This document shows positions 16,065 through 24,986 of a stretch of DNA of 64,000 nucleotides, in pieces (within the stretch, counting starts at the first letter, position 1; each line of letters begins with the position of its first letter). The stretch covers positions 171,458-235,457 of the forward strand of contig JABMLG010000007.1 in the NCBI GenBank assembly GCA_013204985.1. Direction: 5' to 3'. The notes beneath the pieces were generated by a model that worked only from the letters and a program-made list of their open reading frames with translations, made no database searches and was not told the DNA's origin. Source of the DNA: Microbacteriaceae bacterium VKM Ac-2855 (GTDB lineage: Bacteria > Actinomycetota > Actinomycetes > Actinomycetales > Microbacteriaceae). Both the position numbers and the translations under genes were made by a program.

Positions 16065-17987
16065 TCACGCGCGCACGGCCTCGGCCGGGTCGATGCTCGC
16101 GGCCCGGAGCGCCGGGGCGAGCGCGGCGAGGACGCCCGTGGTAGCGCCGGCGACGAGCCCCGTCGCGAGAGTGTCCGGCGAGATGACAGGGACCCAGCCC
16201 TGGTGCGCGCTGACGATCGTGATGACGGCGAGGCCCGTCGCGATGCCGGCGAGCCCGCCCGCGGTGCCGATGAGGAGTCCCTCGAGCACGAACATCGCGG
16301 TCGTGGCGGCGCGGCCGGAGCCGAGTGCGCGTCGCAGGCCGATCTCGGCGGTGCGGGCCTGGACGGCGAGGAACATGATCGCGGAGGCGCTGACGCACGA
16401 GAGACCGAGCAGCACCCAGGCGATGCCGGCGACGAACGAGGTCAGATCATCCGCGACCCCCTGGCGCAGGTGCCGGAGGTCGACGGCGGTGTTCACGGTC
16501 ACGGATCCCGGCGCGCCAGGATCGATCGCGGTCGGGATCACCTCGGCGAGCGCACTCGGGAAGCCGAGATCCGTGCGGGCGACGAGGGAGCGGTCGACGC
16601 CCGCGATCACGTCGGAAACGGCGTGCGAGACGAAGACGCTGTGCCGCAGTTCGGGGAGCCGGCCGGTCTCCGCGATCATCCCGATGACATCGACGGCGCG
16701 CCCGCCGATCCAGATCTGGCTGCCCGGCCCGATACGCGAGAGCCCGAGAGCTTCGGCCGCCTGATCGCCGACGAGGGCGTAGCGGCCAGTGCGGTCGGGC
16801 GCGAACCACTCCGCGGCACTGGTGGGCTCGGTCACCACGCCTGAGAGGGCGAGGTAGTGATCGTCTCCTCCGAGCATCGTCGTGGTGCTCTCGTCGTGCA
16901 GCTGCGCCGCTCCGGGGCGGAGCGTGGTCAGGTTGCCGTCCGCTGCGGCGATGCTGTCGCGCCGGCCGACGTCGATGATGTGGTCGATCGTTCGAACGCG
17001 CTCGATCGCCTGCGCCTGGGCCGCGGATCGCAGCGCCGGATCGGGTTCGGCCGGCAGCACGATGGAGAGTTCATCGAGAGCGGAGCGGGCCAGCCGCTGC
17101 GAAACCTGATTCGCCGTCGTCTCGCTGAGGCCGACCGCCGCGACGAGGCTCCCGGTGCCGACCAGGAACGCGAGCAGGAGGAACAGGACGCGCGCGGGCC
17201 GCAGAGTCAGCGCCGAGACGGCGTCGCCAACGATGCCGAGGGCGGCGCGCCCGGCGGATCCGCGGATGGTTTCGGTCGCGGCGGTCGCGGCGGCGGATCG
17301 TGTCACGGAGCCGGTATCGGCGGCGACGACGCCGTCATCGATGGTGACCTGCCGCTCGGCCGCAGCGGCCACTCGCGGATCGTGAGTGATGACGATGACG
17401 GTGGCGCCGTCGCGGTGCAGCGCGCTCAGGAGGCGGATGACCTCGTCGCTGTTGCCGCTGTCGAGGTTGCCCGTGGGCTCGTCGGCGAGGATGACGTCGG
17501 GTGCGGTGGCCACGGCGCGGGCGAGCGCGAGCCGCTGGCGCTCGCCGCCGGACAGCGATCGGCCGGAGGCGTTCGCGCGATGGCTCAGACCGAGACGGCC
17601 CAGAGCGTTCCCCACGGCGGACTCTTGCGCCGAACGGCCCACGCCGAGAATCCGTAGCCCGACAGCGGCGTTGCGGGCGACGGAGTCGTCCGGCAGCACA
17701 TGGCTCGACTGGAACACGAAGCCGAACGTCCGCGAGCGGAGCGAGTCGCGCTGCCGATCGCGAAGCGAGCCCGCATCCGTGCCATCGATCAGGTACGAGC
17801 CGGAAGTGGGAGCATCGAGCAGCCCGAGCACATTCAGCAGCGTCGATTTGCCGGCGCCGGAAGGGCCGACGATCGCGACGAATTCTCCGCGGTCTACGGA
17901 GAGATCGATGCCGGCGAGAGCCGCGGTCGTGCCGGGCCCGGTGCCGTAGACGCGCCGCGCACCGTGAAGCTCGAGCAGAGGGCTCAC
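16065..17987 (-). CDS. MacB-like ABC transporter, ATPase fused to permease
   Basis: The 640-residue protein has an N-terminal ATPase (Walker A GPSGAGKST, signature LSGGERQRLALA, Walker B VILADEPT, H-loop VITHD) and a C-terminal permease with one helix near residue 260, a large extracytoplasmic MacB_PCD-type domain, and three helices of FtsX type near the end (EIGLRRALGSGR between them). MacB-type transporters act as mechanotransmitters that drive export of peptides, lipoproteins or drugs from outside the membrane. The GTG start overlaps the adaptor stop by four bases. Confidence 0.9.
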   Translation of the reverse strand: MSPLLELHGARRVYGTGPGTTAALAGIDLSVDRGEFVAIVGPSGAGKSTLLNVLGLLDAPTSGSYLIDGTDAGSLRDRQRDSLRSRTFGFVFQSSHVLPDDSVARNAAVGLRILGVGRSAQESAVGNALGRLGLSHRANASGRSLSGGERQRLALARAVATAPDVILADEPTGNLDSGNSDEVIRLLSALHRDGATVIVITHDPRVAAAAERQVTIDDGVVAADTGSVTRSAAATAATETIRGSAGRAALGIVGDAVSALTLRPARVLFLLLAFLVGTGSLVAAVGLSETTANQVSQRLARSALDELSIVLPAEPDPALRSAAQAQAIERVRTIDHIIDVGRRDSIAAADGNLTTLRPGAAQLHDESTTTMLGGDDHYLALSGVVTEPTSAAEWFAPDRTGRYALVGDQAAEALGLSRIGPGSQIWIGGRAVDVIGMIAETGRLPELRHSVFVSHAVSDVIAGVDRSLVARTDLGFPSALAEVIPTAIDPGAPGSVTVNTAVDLRHLRQGVADDLTSFVAGIAWVLLGLSCVSASAIMFLAVQARTAEIGLRRALGSGRAATTAMFVLEGLLIGTAGGLAGIATGLAVITIVSAHQGWVPVISPDTLATGLVAGATTGVLAALAPALRAASIDPAEAVRA

Positions 17988-19252
17988 GGTCCGACCTCGA
18001 GCCGGGTGCCGACCGGAAGCGCGGCCGTCTCGACGATCGCAGCCCATCCGTCCGCCTGCTCCGTGATAGCGATCTTCACGGGCGGTGGTGGTGTCTCACC
18101 GTCCGCTGCGAACGGTTGTACCCAGGCCTCGCCCGCCTCCTGCCGGATGGCGACGATCGGGACCGCGGCGACGGCGCCGCCGCCCGCGGCAGCGGTCACG
18201 GTGACCGACTGGCCGACCGTGAGAGCGGCCTGATGCTCATCCGGAATCGTGAGCGTGATGTCGTAGCCGCCGCCCGTTGTGGTGTCGGCGGTGAACTCGC
18301 CGATCTCGGCGACCGTGGCGGCGATATCGATTCCGTCGGAACCCCGAACCGTGACGCTACCGCCGACGGGGAGGGCGTCGACCTGGAGAACGTTCGAGCG
18401 TGCGAGGATCGTGTTCGGCCGCACCTGCAGGGTCGCCAGTACTTCGCCGGTGGACGATCCCGGAGCGCGGGGTGTGCTGTCGTCGGCGCTGGGCGCCCCC
18501 GTCGATGTGGGGTCGCTGCCTGTGTCCGTTCCCGGGGCTGACATGGGCGCCGTCGAGGAGCCGTGGGATGAGACGGCGGCGGTGCCGCCGAGGATGCTGC
18601 CCGCGTCGACGATGTCGGTCACGACTGCAGTGTCGCCCGGGATCTGCACGAGCTCTTGCAGGTCGATGGTGGTCTTCACGCCGAATCCGCCGGGCGGGTC
18701 GAAGCCGGCCTCGTCGTAGAGGTCGCGGATCGCCTCCTGCGTCTCCCCGTCGACGACGCCCGTGTCGGTCACCTCGAAGCCCGCCTTCGCGAGCGCCGTC
18801 TGCAACCGGATCACGTCGGCGCCCTCATCGCCCGTCGCGAGATCGCGGTAGAGCGGGATCGCGAGCGGGAGCACGATCATCGGTCGCGCCGAAACGACCG
18901 CGAGCACGCTCCGGGCCGAGACCGTGGTGCCGACGGGCGACAGTACCTGCTCCACAACCGCTCGAGACGCGTCAGCGGGTCGGATGGCTTCGACGTCGAT
19001 CGAGAGCCCGGCGCGAACGGCGCCCTGCAGGGTGGTCGTCTCGCCCACGACGCGCGATTCGACGGCGACGTCGATCGGGATGCGTTCGTCGCCGGCGTCG
19101 ATCGCGACCTGCTCGGGAGAGGTGACGGTGCCGCCCAGCCAGAGCGCGCCCCCGGCCACGAGGGCGACGATGACGACGAACCAGATGACGCGCCACGGTC
19201 GGGCGATCAACCCGATCCGGGGTGGGTCGGGCGTCGTTCTGGTCGTCTCCAT
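17984..19252 (-). CDS. membrane-fusion adaptor with peptidoglycan-binding domain
   Basis: The 422-residue protein has one N-terminal transmembrane anchor (about residues 20-40), a PG_binding_1-type repeat (GDEGADVIRLQTALAKAGF), and C-terminal beta-barrel segments seen in HlyD/MacA-like adaptors. It is probably the extracytoplasmic partner of the MacB-like transporter, anchored to the cell wall. A Ser/Thr/Pro linker of about 50 residues interrupts the adaptor. I chose the ATG at 19252; an in-frame ATG at 19276 would overlap the upstream gene and has no ribosome site either. Confidence 0.85.
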   Translation of the reverse strand: METTRTTPDPPRIGLIARPWRVIWFVVIVALVAGGALWLGGTVTSPEQVAIDAGDERIPIDVAVESRVVGETTTLQGAVRAGLSIDVEAIRPADASRAVVEQVLSPVGTTVSARSVLAVVSARPMIVLPLAIPLYRDLATGDEGADVIRLQTALAKAGFEVTDTGVVDGETQEAIRDLYDEAGFDPPGGFGVKTTIDLQELVQIPGDTAVVTDIVDAGSILGGTAAVSSHGSSTAPMSAPGTDTGSDPTSTGAPSADDSTPRAPGSSTGEVLATLQVRPNTILARSNVLQVDALPVGGSVTVRGSDGIDIAATVAEIGEFTADTTTGGGYDITLTIPDEHQAALTVGQSVTVTAAAGGGAVAAVPIVAIRQEAGEAWVQPFAADGETPPPPVKIAITEQADGWAAIVETAALPVGTRLEVGP

Positions 19253-19265
19253 GAATGGCGTCCCG

Positions 19266-20195
19266 TCAGCCGCCATGAGTGGCGATGTAGTCGCGGGCGG
19301 CGGTGACGATGGCGTCCTTCTTCTCCTTCGCCGCCGCGAGCTCGGACTCGTGGGCTTCGATGTAGGCGGCCTCGTACTGCGCGCGGAGGTCGTACATACC
19401 TTGGACGGCGCCGGTCTCCTGGTGGCACTTCGCGTCCTGCACGATGACCGTGGTCGCAGCCTCCGGGTCGTTGGGCGTGACTACTCCCCATGGCCCGGTC
19501 TCATCCGACGTCGTCAGACCGTGCTCGGCGTAACACTTCGCGAGAGCTCGGCCGTACTCGACGTAAGCAGGGGTGCGACCGGCGTAGATCCCCGCGGCTT
19601 GGGAGCCGGCGTAGACGATCGCCATGGAGGACGACATGATCTCCTCGGTGGATCCGTACGTGTGGATGGCGTCGAAGAACTCGGTCGCCTGCAGGCACGA
19701 GTCTTGGGCTTGGAGCCACTCGGGAGTGCTGGTTGCCGCCGGCGAGATTGCTTCGGCGGCGATGTCGCGTTCGGTGCGCGGGACGGAGCGCCCCCACTCG
19801 GCGGCGCGGGACACGCTCCAAACGCCGTACTCGCGATCGAACGCGACCGGCTCGAGGTCCCAGGGCAACTGGGCCTCCGGGTACGGCTCGCCGTATCCGG
19901 CCATGCACCCTTGCATCGCCAGGTCGTTGGCGTGGCTGATGGCCATGATCTCGCGGCCCGACATGTAGTACGTCGAAAGCGGTGTGGTGATCGCTTCCGC
20001 CTTCTCGTCGAGCTGTGCGGTCACGTCGGCGAAGGCGGCCGTATCGAGTTCCTCGATCGCAATCTGAGGCGGAATCGCTGACGGATCAGGCGAGGCGAAT
20101 CCGCTGCCGGTCGAAGCCGTGCACCCGGCGACGATCACGGTCAGTGACAGAAGGCCGACAACCGCGCCGAGGTGCCGCGCTGCACCACCGATCAA
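19266..20195 (-). CDS. lipoprotein coupled to crystallin-like gene (TTG start)
   Basis: The 309-residue product has a signal peptide with lipobox VAGC (Cys25), then a helical domain with several cysteines (GCMAGYGEPYP, DSCLQATEFF, KCYAEHGL, AKCHQETG) and a Lys/Glu-rich C-terminal helix. The family was not recognised. The start is inferred to be TTG because it overlaps the upstream stop in the string TTGA and yields a proper signal peptide; no ATG/GTG fits. Overlap implies translational coupling to the secreted crystallin-like protein. Confidence 0.7.
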   Translation of the reverse strand: MIGGAARHLGAVVGLLSLTVIVAGCTASTGSGFASPDPSAIPPQIAIEELDTAAFADVTAQLDEKAEAITTPLSTYYMSGREIMAISHANDLAMQGCMAGYGEPYPEAQLPWDLEPVAFDREYGVWSVSRAAEWGRSVPRTERDIAAEAISPAATSTPEWLQAQDSCLQATEFFDAIHTYGSTEEIMSSSMAIVYAGSQAAGIYAGRTPAYVEYGRALAKCYAEHGLTTSDETGPWGVVTPNDPEAATTVIVQDAKCHQETGAVQGMYDLRAQYEAAYIEAHESELAAAKEKKDAIVTAARDYIATHGG

Positions 20196-20581
20196 TTCCA
20201 GACCCAACTCGTGATCTGATCGTTCATTGTCGTCGAACCGTCGCAGGAGCGGACTCGGAGGTCGACGAGGTTCTGATAAGCCGGGAGGTAAACGCCGCAG
20301 CCGGTGTAGCCCTCGTGCTGGAACGCTGTGATGGCTTTGCTCTTGGCATACAAGCCCGTGAACGAATCGTTGAATGGGTGCCCGGCTCCCAGGCTGTACA
20401 TCGGTGCGGTGCCGGTCATCGCGTAGGTTCCGCCGGAGAACCCGATATCGCGGTACCCGCAACCGGCGCTTCCCGAGCACGACGGTGTCACCGCTGCCTG
20501 CGCGGGAGCCGCGACGACCACCGATCCGGCCACGATTCCCAGCACGACGGCGGCGTTGAGCAACTTCTTCGACGTTCGCAT
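20192..20581 (-). CDS. secreted beta/gamma-crystallin-like protein
   Basis: The 129-residue precursor has a Sec signal peptide with cleavage after AQA (residue 29). The mature part shows two Greek-key signatures of the form [FYW]-x4-[FY]-x-G: Tyr43...Phe48-x-Gly50 and Phe87...Tyr92-x-Gly94, each followed by an Asn-Asp corner (residues 71-72 and 120-121; the second reads NDQITS). Four cysteines may form disulfides. Relatives include protease inhibitors (I36-like), Ca2+-binding proteins and some toxins. It is the first gene of the cluster, with GGAGATC before ATG. Confidence 0.7.
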   Translation of the reverse strand: MRTSKKLLNAAVVLGIVAGSVVVAAPAQAAVTPSCSGSAGCGYRDIGFSGGTYAMTGTAPMYSLGAGHPFNDSFTGLYAKSKAITAFQHEGYTGCGVYLPAYQNLVDLRVRSCDGSTTMNDQITSWVWN

Positions 20582-20932
20582 GATGCGATCTCCACTGATC
20601 CCTCGGACAGCGCCGGATCTGTTCCGACATCGGCGTTTCGAAGAACATACAGGTATGGGTCTTTTATGGAAACCAGTCGGCTCGAAGCAGAACCGTTCGT
20701 TATGTGATCGTGATGAATCGCCGACTTCACTTCTCCGTGCATGACAGGAGGGTTCGTACAAGAGGACGGCCGCGATCTTGTCGTCGGGAAAGGGAACCCG
20801 CAACTGGAATCCGTTCGTTATCGGAACGGTGATGCGCTGACGACGCGATCGGATAGACCTGTCTCAGGTGCTTCCGGGGGGAACCGGGGTCGGCACCACC
20901 TCACCGTTCATCTCTTTCGAGAAAGTACAGCC
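20582..20932. promoter_or_regulatory. 351-bp divergent intergenic region with repeated CCGTTCGTTAT
   Basis: The region separates the crystallin/ABC cluster from the surface-protein gene. The string ccgttcgttat occurs at 20694-20704 and 20811-20821; the second copy is part of an inverted repeat CCGTTC-N7-GAACGG (20811-20829). These are candidate operator sites for shared control. No convincing gene was found here. Confidence 0.4.
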
Positions 20933-22264
20933 ATGACTGTTCAGGGGGCTTCTCGCCTTCGTCTCGGACGCGTTCTCGCGTCCGTCCTCTCCGTCGCCGC
21001 CATCGCGTTCGCCGGCCTCGCGGTCGCGCCGAGCGCATCCGCGGATCTCGTCGACATCCCGTGTTCGGAGCCGGGAGATCCGATCACCTTCACCGATCCG
21101 CAGCTCGTGACCGGTGTGGAGGACTTCAGCCTCACCTTCTCGTCGATCGACGTGAAGCCGTGCTACGACGGCGGCATCGTGAGCATCGGGGTCGCCGGCG
21201 CGACCGGGTACACCACCATCGACTCGATCGATGTGCCGGCCGGCCATTCCGACGATCTCACCGCCGGTCCTTACGCCACCGAATCGGGTCCGATCTCGGT
21301 GGCATACAGCGGGCAGGGCACGCTCGGTGATGACGTGACCCTGATCGCGGGCGGCGGCACGCTCGACGGCATCGTCGACCGGGCGGACTGCCCCGTGGAT
21401 CCGACGGTCGACGGAATCGTCTTCGACGAGGACGCGATCGGCTACGACTGGTCGGTGCCCGGAGAGCTCAGCGTCACGCTGCCTCCGGCCACCGCCGTGG
21501 CGTGCGCCGACTCGGCCTTCTTCCTCGTCGCGCTGCAGACGCCGTCGACCACTCCCGGCGGTCCGAGCGACTCGCCGCACGGCATCGATGTGGCGATCCC
21601 CGCCACCGGTTACGCGGGAGGCGTCGTCACGCTCGACATCCCGTTCTCGGCCGAGTGGGAGGCGTACGTCAGCGCTCGCGTCATCACGGACGCCGAGGTC
21701 AGCTGGTATCACGACACTCCGGCGGAGCGACGGTACGCCTACGCCGATGCCTTCGAAGCGTGTGTCGCCGGTCTGGCGAGCACTCCGTTGGTGGTCACCG
21801 CCGCGGGTGGTGCAGGGATGATCGGCTTCAGTGTCGCCCCATTCGATGTCCCGGACTGCGCGGATTCAGCGACCCTGACCGTGACGGCGCTGGCCATCCT
21901 GGACGAGTTCGCACCGGGTTACGAGCCGGCCGTGCTGTTCACGGGCGACGCGAAGGACTTCGCGGGGATCGACGCGACCGTTCTGTCGGAGCCGGGGAGC
22001 TACTTCGTGTACGCCGACCTCAGCGTGACCGTGGACGGAGAGACCCGTGCCACCGGCTCGGCGTCCGCGAACAACGGCCACCGGATCACGGTGACCGAGG
22101 CCGCAGGCCCGTCGCCGAGCAGACCGGCCGCGGTGACCTCCACGGGTACGAGGACCCTGGCGTCCACCGGCTCAGACCCGCTCACGCCGATCGCGCTGGG
22201 CTCCGTTCTGCTCGCGCTGGGCTCCGCGGCGATGTTCGTCGCCCGCCGCCGCCGTAGCGCGTAG
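20933..22264 (+). CDS. LAxTG-anchored cell-surface protein
   Basis: The 443-residue precursor has a long signal peptide ending near ASA (about residue 37), an extracellular region of beta-rich repeats with paired cysteines, a Thr/Ser-rich stem and a sorting signal: LASTG (residues 409-413), hydrophobic helix, RRRR tail. LAxTG is the substrate motif of class E sortases in high-GC Gram-positives. No ligand domain recognised. The ATG follows a weak GAGAAAG site. It is divergent from the crystallin/ABC cluster and followed by a structured hairpin. Confidence 0.85.
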   Translation: MTVQGASRLRLGRVLASVLSVAAIAFAGLAVAPSASADLVDIPCSEPGDPITFTDPQLVTGVEDFSLTFSSIDVKPCYDGGIVSIGVAGATGYTTIDSIDVPAGHSDDLTAGPYATESGPISVAYSGQGTLGDDVTLIAGGGTLDGIVDRADCPVDPTVDGIVFDEDAIGYDWSVPGELSVTLPPATAVACADSAFFLVALQTPSTTPGGPSDSPHGIDVAIPATGYAGGVVTLDIPFSAEWEAYVSARVITDAEVSWYHDTPAERRYAYADAFEACVAGLASTPLVVTAAGGAGMIGFSVAPFDVPDCADSATLTVTALAILDEFAPGYEPAVLFTGDAKDFAGIDATVLSEPGSYFVYADLSVTVDGETRATGSASANNGHRITVTEAAGPSPSRPAAVTSTGTRTLASTGSDPLTPIALGSVLLALGSAAMFVARRRRSA

Positions 22265-22276
22265 AGACGGAAAGAA

Positions 22277-22324
22277 GGGGGTTGTCATTCCATCCCGCGG
22301 AACGCGGGAAGCGGTGACAGCCCC
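22277..22324 (+). terminator. two-part hairpin terminator after LAxTG gene
   Basis: Outer arms ggggttgtca / tgacagcccc (one G:T) enclose an inner stem CCCGCG-GAA-CGCGGG. It sits between convergent genes, starting 13 bases after the stop. Confidence 0.7.
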
Positions 22325-22329
22325 TGCTT

Positions 22330-23070
22330 CTATGCGCGGGCGAGGGTGAACGGCGCGAGCAGCCCGTCCATCGTCTTGGCCGGCGGCCGCGCGAACTCGT
22401 CGCGGCGAGAGGTGGTGAGGCCGAGCGAGACCAGGCTCTCGACGAGCTTCACGCCCGCGCTCACCCCGTCGATCACGGGCACGCCCAATTGAGCGGAGAT
22501 GTCGCGGCAGAAGTCGGCCATTCCGGCGCAGCCGAGCACGATCGAATCGGAGCCGTCGACGGCGAGCGCTTCGGCGCAGAGCGCGGTGACGACGCGGCGT
22601 GCATCCGAATCGGGGTCGTCGAGCTCGAGCACCGGGATGTCGCAGGCACGCACCGAACGCAGCGCCTCACCGAAGCCGGACCGGCGGGCGATGTCCCACG
22701 CGCGACCGCTGGTGCGCGACAGCGTCGTGACGACGCTGAAGCTCCGGCCCACGAGGGTCGCCATGTGGAAGGCCGCTTCGGCGATGCCGATGACCGGCCC
22801 GGCCGCGACCTCTCGGGCCGCGTCCACTCCGGGGTCGCCGAAGCAGGCGATCACGTAGCCCTGGCTGCCGGCGGTGTCTCCGAGCGCGATCTCGTGCAGG
22901 ATGCCCGGCACGGCGAGCGCCTCGTCGTAGTGGCTCTCGATCGAGGCGGGCCCCATCGGCGGGTTCAGGGCCACGATCTCGGTCCCGACACCGGCGACCT
23001 GCCGGGCGGCCTCGCCGATCGTGCGGGTCATCCCCGCGCTGGTGTTCGGGTTGATCACCGTGATCTTCAT
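22330..23070 (-). CDS. Asp/Glu/hydantoin racemase family protein
   Basis: The 246-residue product starts MKITVINPNTS and contains IACFGDPGVDAARE and IVLGCAGMADF, the two cysteine-containing motifs of the Asp/Glu/hydantoin racemase superfamily. It probably racemises hydantoins or a related ureide. The ATG at 23070 was preferred to the one nine bases upstream because GAAGG is better spaced. It follows the NCS1 permease on the same strand, separated by a palindromic element. Its catalytic partner (hydantoinase/allantoinase) is not in the window. Confidence 0.85.
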   Translation of the reverse strand: MKITVINPNTSAGMTRTIGEAARQVAGVGTEIVALNPPMGPASIESHYDEALAVPGILHEIALGDTAGSQGYVIACFGDPGVDAAREVAAGPVIGIAEAAFHMATLVGRSFSVVTTLSRTSGRAWDIARRSGFGEALRSVRACDIPVLELDDPDSDARRVVTALCAEALAVDGSDSIVLGCAGMADFCRDISAQLGVPVIDGVSAGVKLVESLVSLGLTTSRRDEFARPPAKTMDGLLAPFTLARA

Positions 23071-23092
23071 GCCGTGCATCCTTCGTGTGATC

Positions 23093-23166
23093 CCGCGAGG
23101 GACCCCTCCTGTGCGCGTCGGACCCCCGCTGGGCGGGTCCGACGCGCACGGAAGGGGTCCGTCGCA
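23093..23166. repeat. intergenic palindrome, TGCGAGGGACCC family (copy 2)
   Basis: Two ~33-base arms (starting cgcgagggacccctcc and ending in gtccgtcgcag) pair with a few mismatches around GGGTCC/GGACCC cores; the inner part gtgcgcgtcggaccc is identical to that of copy 4 at 39563. It lies between two genes on the same (minus) strand. Confidence 0.9.
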
Positions 23167-23176
23167 GAGGGGAGTG

Positions 23177-24730
23177 TTACTTGTTCGTGCCGTCGGTCGC
23201 GAGGGCGAGTTCTTCGTCGAGGCGGCCGATCATCGGGCGCGAGCGTTCCAGGAGGAACATCGAGAGGTAGCCGACACCGCAACCGATGAACCAGCTGAAG
23301 TTGCCGATCCACATCACCGCCTCGCCACCGGGGATCCAGTGCGGCAGCAGCACGGCGGCGAGCGACGGCACGCCTCCGATGATGACCGACCAGACGGCGT
23401 TCGGGTTGTAGCCCTTGCTGAACCAGTAGCGGCCCTTCTCGCTCATCGTGTACATGTCGTCGACCCAGACACGCTGCTTGCTGGCCTGGTAGTAGCCGGC
23501 GATCAGGATTCCGAACAGCGGGCCGATCAGAGCGCCGAGGATTCCCAGCGTGTACATGATCGCGGTGTCGTTGTTGTACCAGTTCCACGGGGTGAGGAGC
23601 ACGGAGCCGACTGCAGCGATCATGCCGCCCATCCGCCACGAGATCTTCTTCGGGTTGACGTTCGAGAAGTCGAACGCCGGCGAGATGAAGTTCGCCACGA
23701 TGTTGATACCGACGGTCGCGATCACGAAGGTGAGGCCACCCAGGATGATCGCGAAGGGCGTGTCGATCCGCTCGACCGTTTCGATCGGGTCGGTGATCAG
23801 CTCGCCGAACACGGGAACCGTCGCGGATGCGGTGATGACCACGAGCAGGGCGAAGAAGAGGAAGTTGAGCGGCAGGCCGAGCATGTTGCCCTTGCGCACC
23901 GCCTTGAACGACTTGCCGTAGCGGGCGAAGTCGCCGAAGTTGAGCATCGGGCCGGAGAAGTAGGAGACCACCAGCGCGATCGCCGAGATCATCAGCGGCA
24001 GGCCGGCGATGAAGTCCATCGGCTCACCCTCCGAGAGGTTGAGCGAGACGTTCTCCCAACCGGCCTGGGTGACCAGGTAGATCGCGAGCACGACCATCAC
24101 GACGTACACGGCGGGGCCGGCCCAGTCGATGAACTTCTTGATGGCCTCCATGCCGCGCCAGAACAGCGCCGCCTGAGCGACCCAGAGGATCGCGTACGAG
24201 ATGTAACCCAGCGCCGAGAGGCCGAGGAAGGAGGTCGCGTTCAGGTCGGTCGCGGCCGGCCAGAACTTGAGGAAGATGATGTTCAGCGACTGCGCGGCCA
24301 GGTAGGTCTGCACGCCGTACCAGGCGATGGCGATCAGACCGCGGATGATCGCTGGGATGTTCGCGCCCTTCACACCGAAGATCGCCCGGTTGATCACCGG
24401 ATACGGCACACCGGTCACCTGGCTGGGCTTCGCGACCAGGTTGCAGAAGACCTGCACGATCAGGATGCCGACCACAAGAGCGATCAGCACCTGCCAGCCG
24501 GCGAGGCCGAGAGCGAAGAGAGATCCGGCCGTCAGGTAGCCGCCTACGCTGTGCACGTCGGACATCCAGAAGGCGAAGATGTTGTAGCTCGTCCACTTCT
24601 GCTTCTTCAGCGGAGCGAGATCGTCGTTGGCGAGGCGGTCGTCGTAGCCGGGCTTGATCAGTCCGGCGCCCGCGGGCGCGTCGGGATCGACGAGGAAATC
24701 GGTATGCGGAGCGGTGACACTGTCGGTCAT
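23177..24730 (-). CDS. NCS1 family nucleobase/hydantoin-type permease
   Basis: The 517-residue protein has about 12 transmembrane helices and the NCS1 signatures PLKKQKWTSYNIFAFWMSD and GVPYPVINRAIFGVKGANIP. Family members import cytosine, allantoin, hydantoins or related compounds with Na+ or H+. Beside a hydantoin-racemase-type gene, a hydantoin or allantoin substrate is likely. The ATG at 24730 is used; AGAGG lies upstream. Divergent from an XRE-cupin regulator that probably controls it. Confidence 0.9.
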   Translation of the reverse strand: MTDSVTAPHTDFLVDPDAPAGAGLIKPGYDDRLANDDLAPLKKQKWTSYNIFAFWMSDVHSVGGYLTAGSLFALGLAGWQVLIALVVGILIVQVFCNLVAKPSQVTGVPYPVINRAIFGVKGANIPAIIRGLIAIAWYGVQTYLAAQSLNIIFLKFWPAATDLNATSFLGLSALGYISYAILWVAQAALFWRGMEAIKKFIDWAGPAVYVVMVVLAIYLVTQAGWENVSLNLSEGEPMDFIAGLPLMISAIALVVSYFSGPMLNFGDFARYGKSFKAVRKGNMLGLPLNFLFFALLVVITASATVPVFGELITDPIETVERIDTPFAIILGGLTFVIATVGINIVANFISPAFDFSNVNPKKISWRMGGMIAAVGSVLLTPWNWYNNDTAIMYTLGILGALIGPLFGILIAGYYQASKQRVWVDDMYTMSEKGRYWFSKGYNPNAVWSVIIGGVPSLAAVLLPHWIPGGEAVMWIGNFSWFIGCGVGYLSMFLLERSRPMIGRLDEELALATDGTNK

Positions 24731-24880
24731 GGGAAGATCCACCTCTCGGGGGCGGTCGTCGTCGGGGAAACGGTCGAAGTGTTGTGTCAGGGTGGTCGTG
24801 GCGGGCGACCAGGAACCGCGATCCCGAACCTCTCGGGCTCGGTCCGACGCCGTCGCCCCGCGTCCGAGGGTCCAGCTGTC

Positions 24881-24892
24881 AAGTGATCGCTT
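24881..24892. promoter_or_regulatory. candidate operator aagtgatcgctt
   Basis: A near-perfect inverted repeat (aag-y-gatc-r-ctt) lies between the divergent permease and XRE-cupin genes, a plausible regulator site. Weak evidence on its own. Confidence 0.35.
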
Positions 24893-24986
24893 AACTCTTG
24901 GCGCAAAGCTATTGCTTCACACGACGTGCTCGGTTTCGTGGCTGTTACGGCCAGATGACAATTGCTGAAGGGAGGTCCGACGCACC

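Noticed and set aside
20192-20581. Lactococcin 972-type bacteriocin
   Set aside because: It lacks the Trp/Gly-rich mature sequence of that family; the Greek-key pattern points to beta/gamma-crystallin. An antimicrobial role is still possible.
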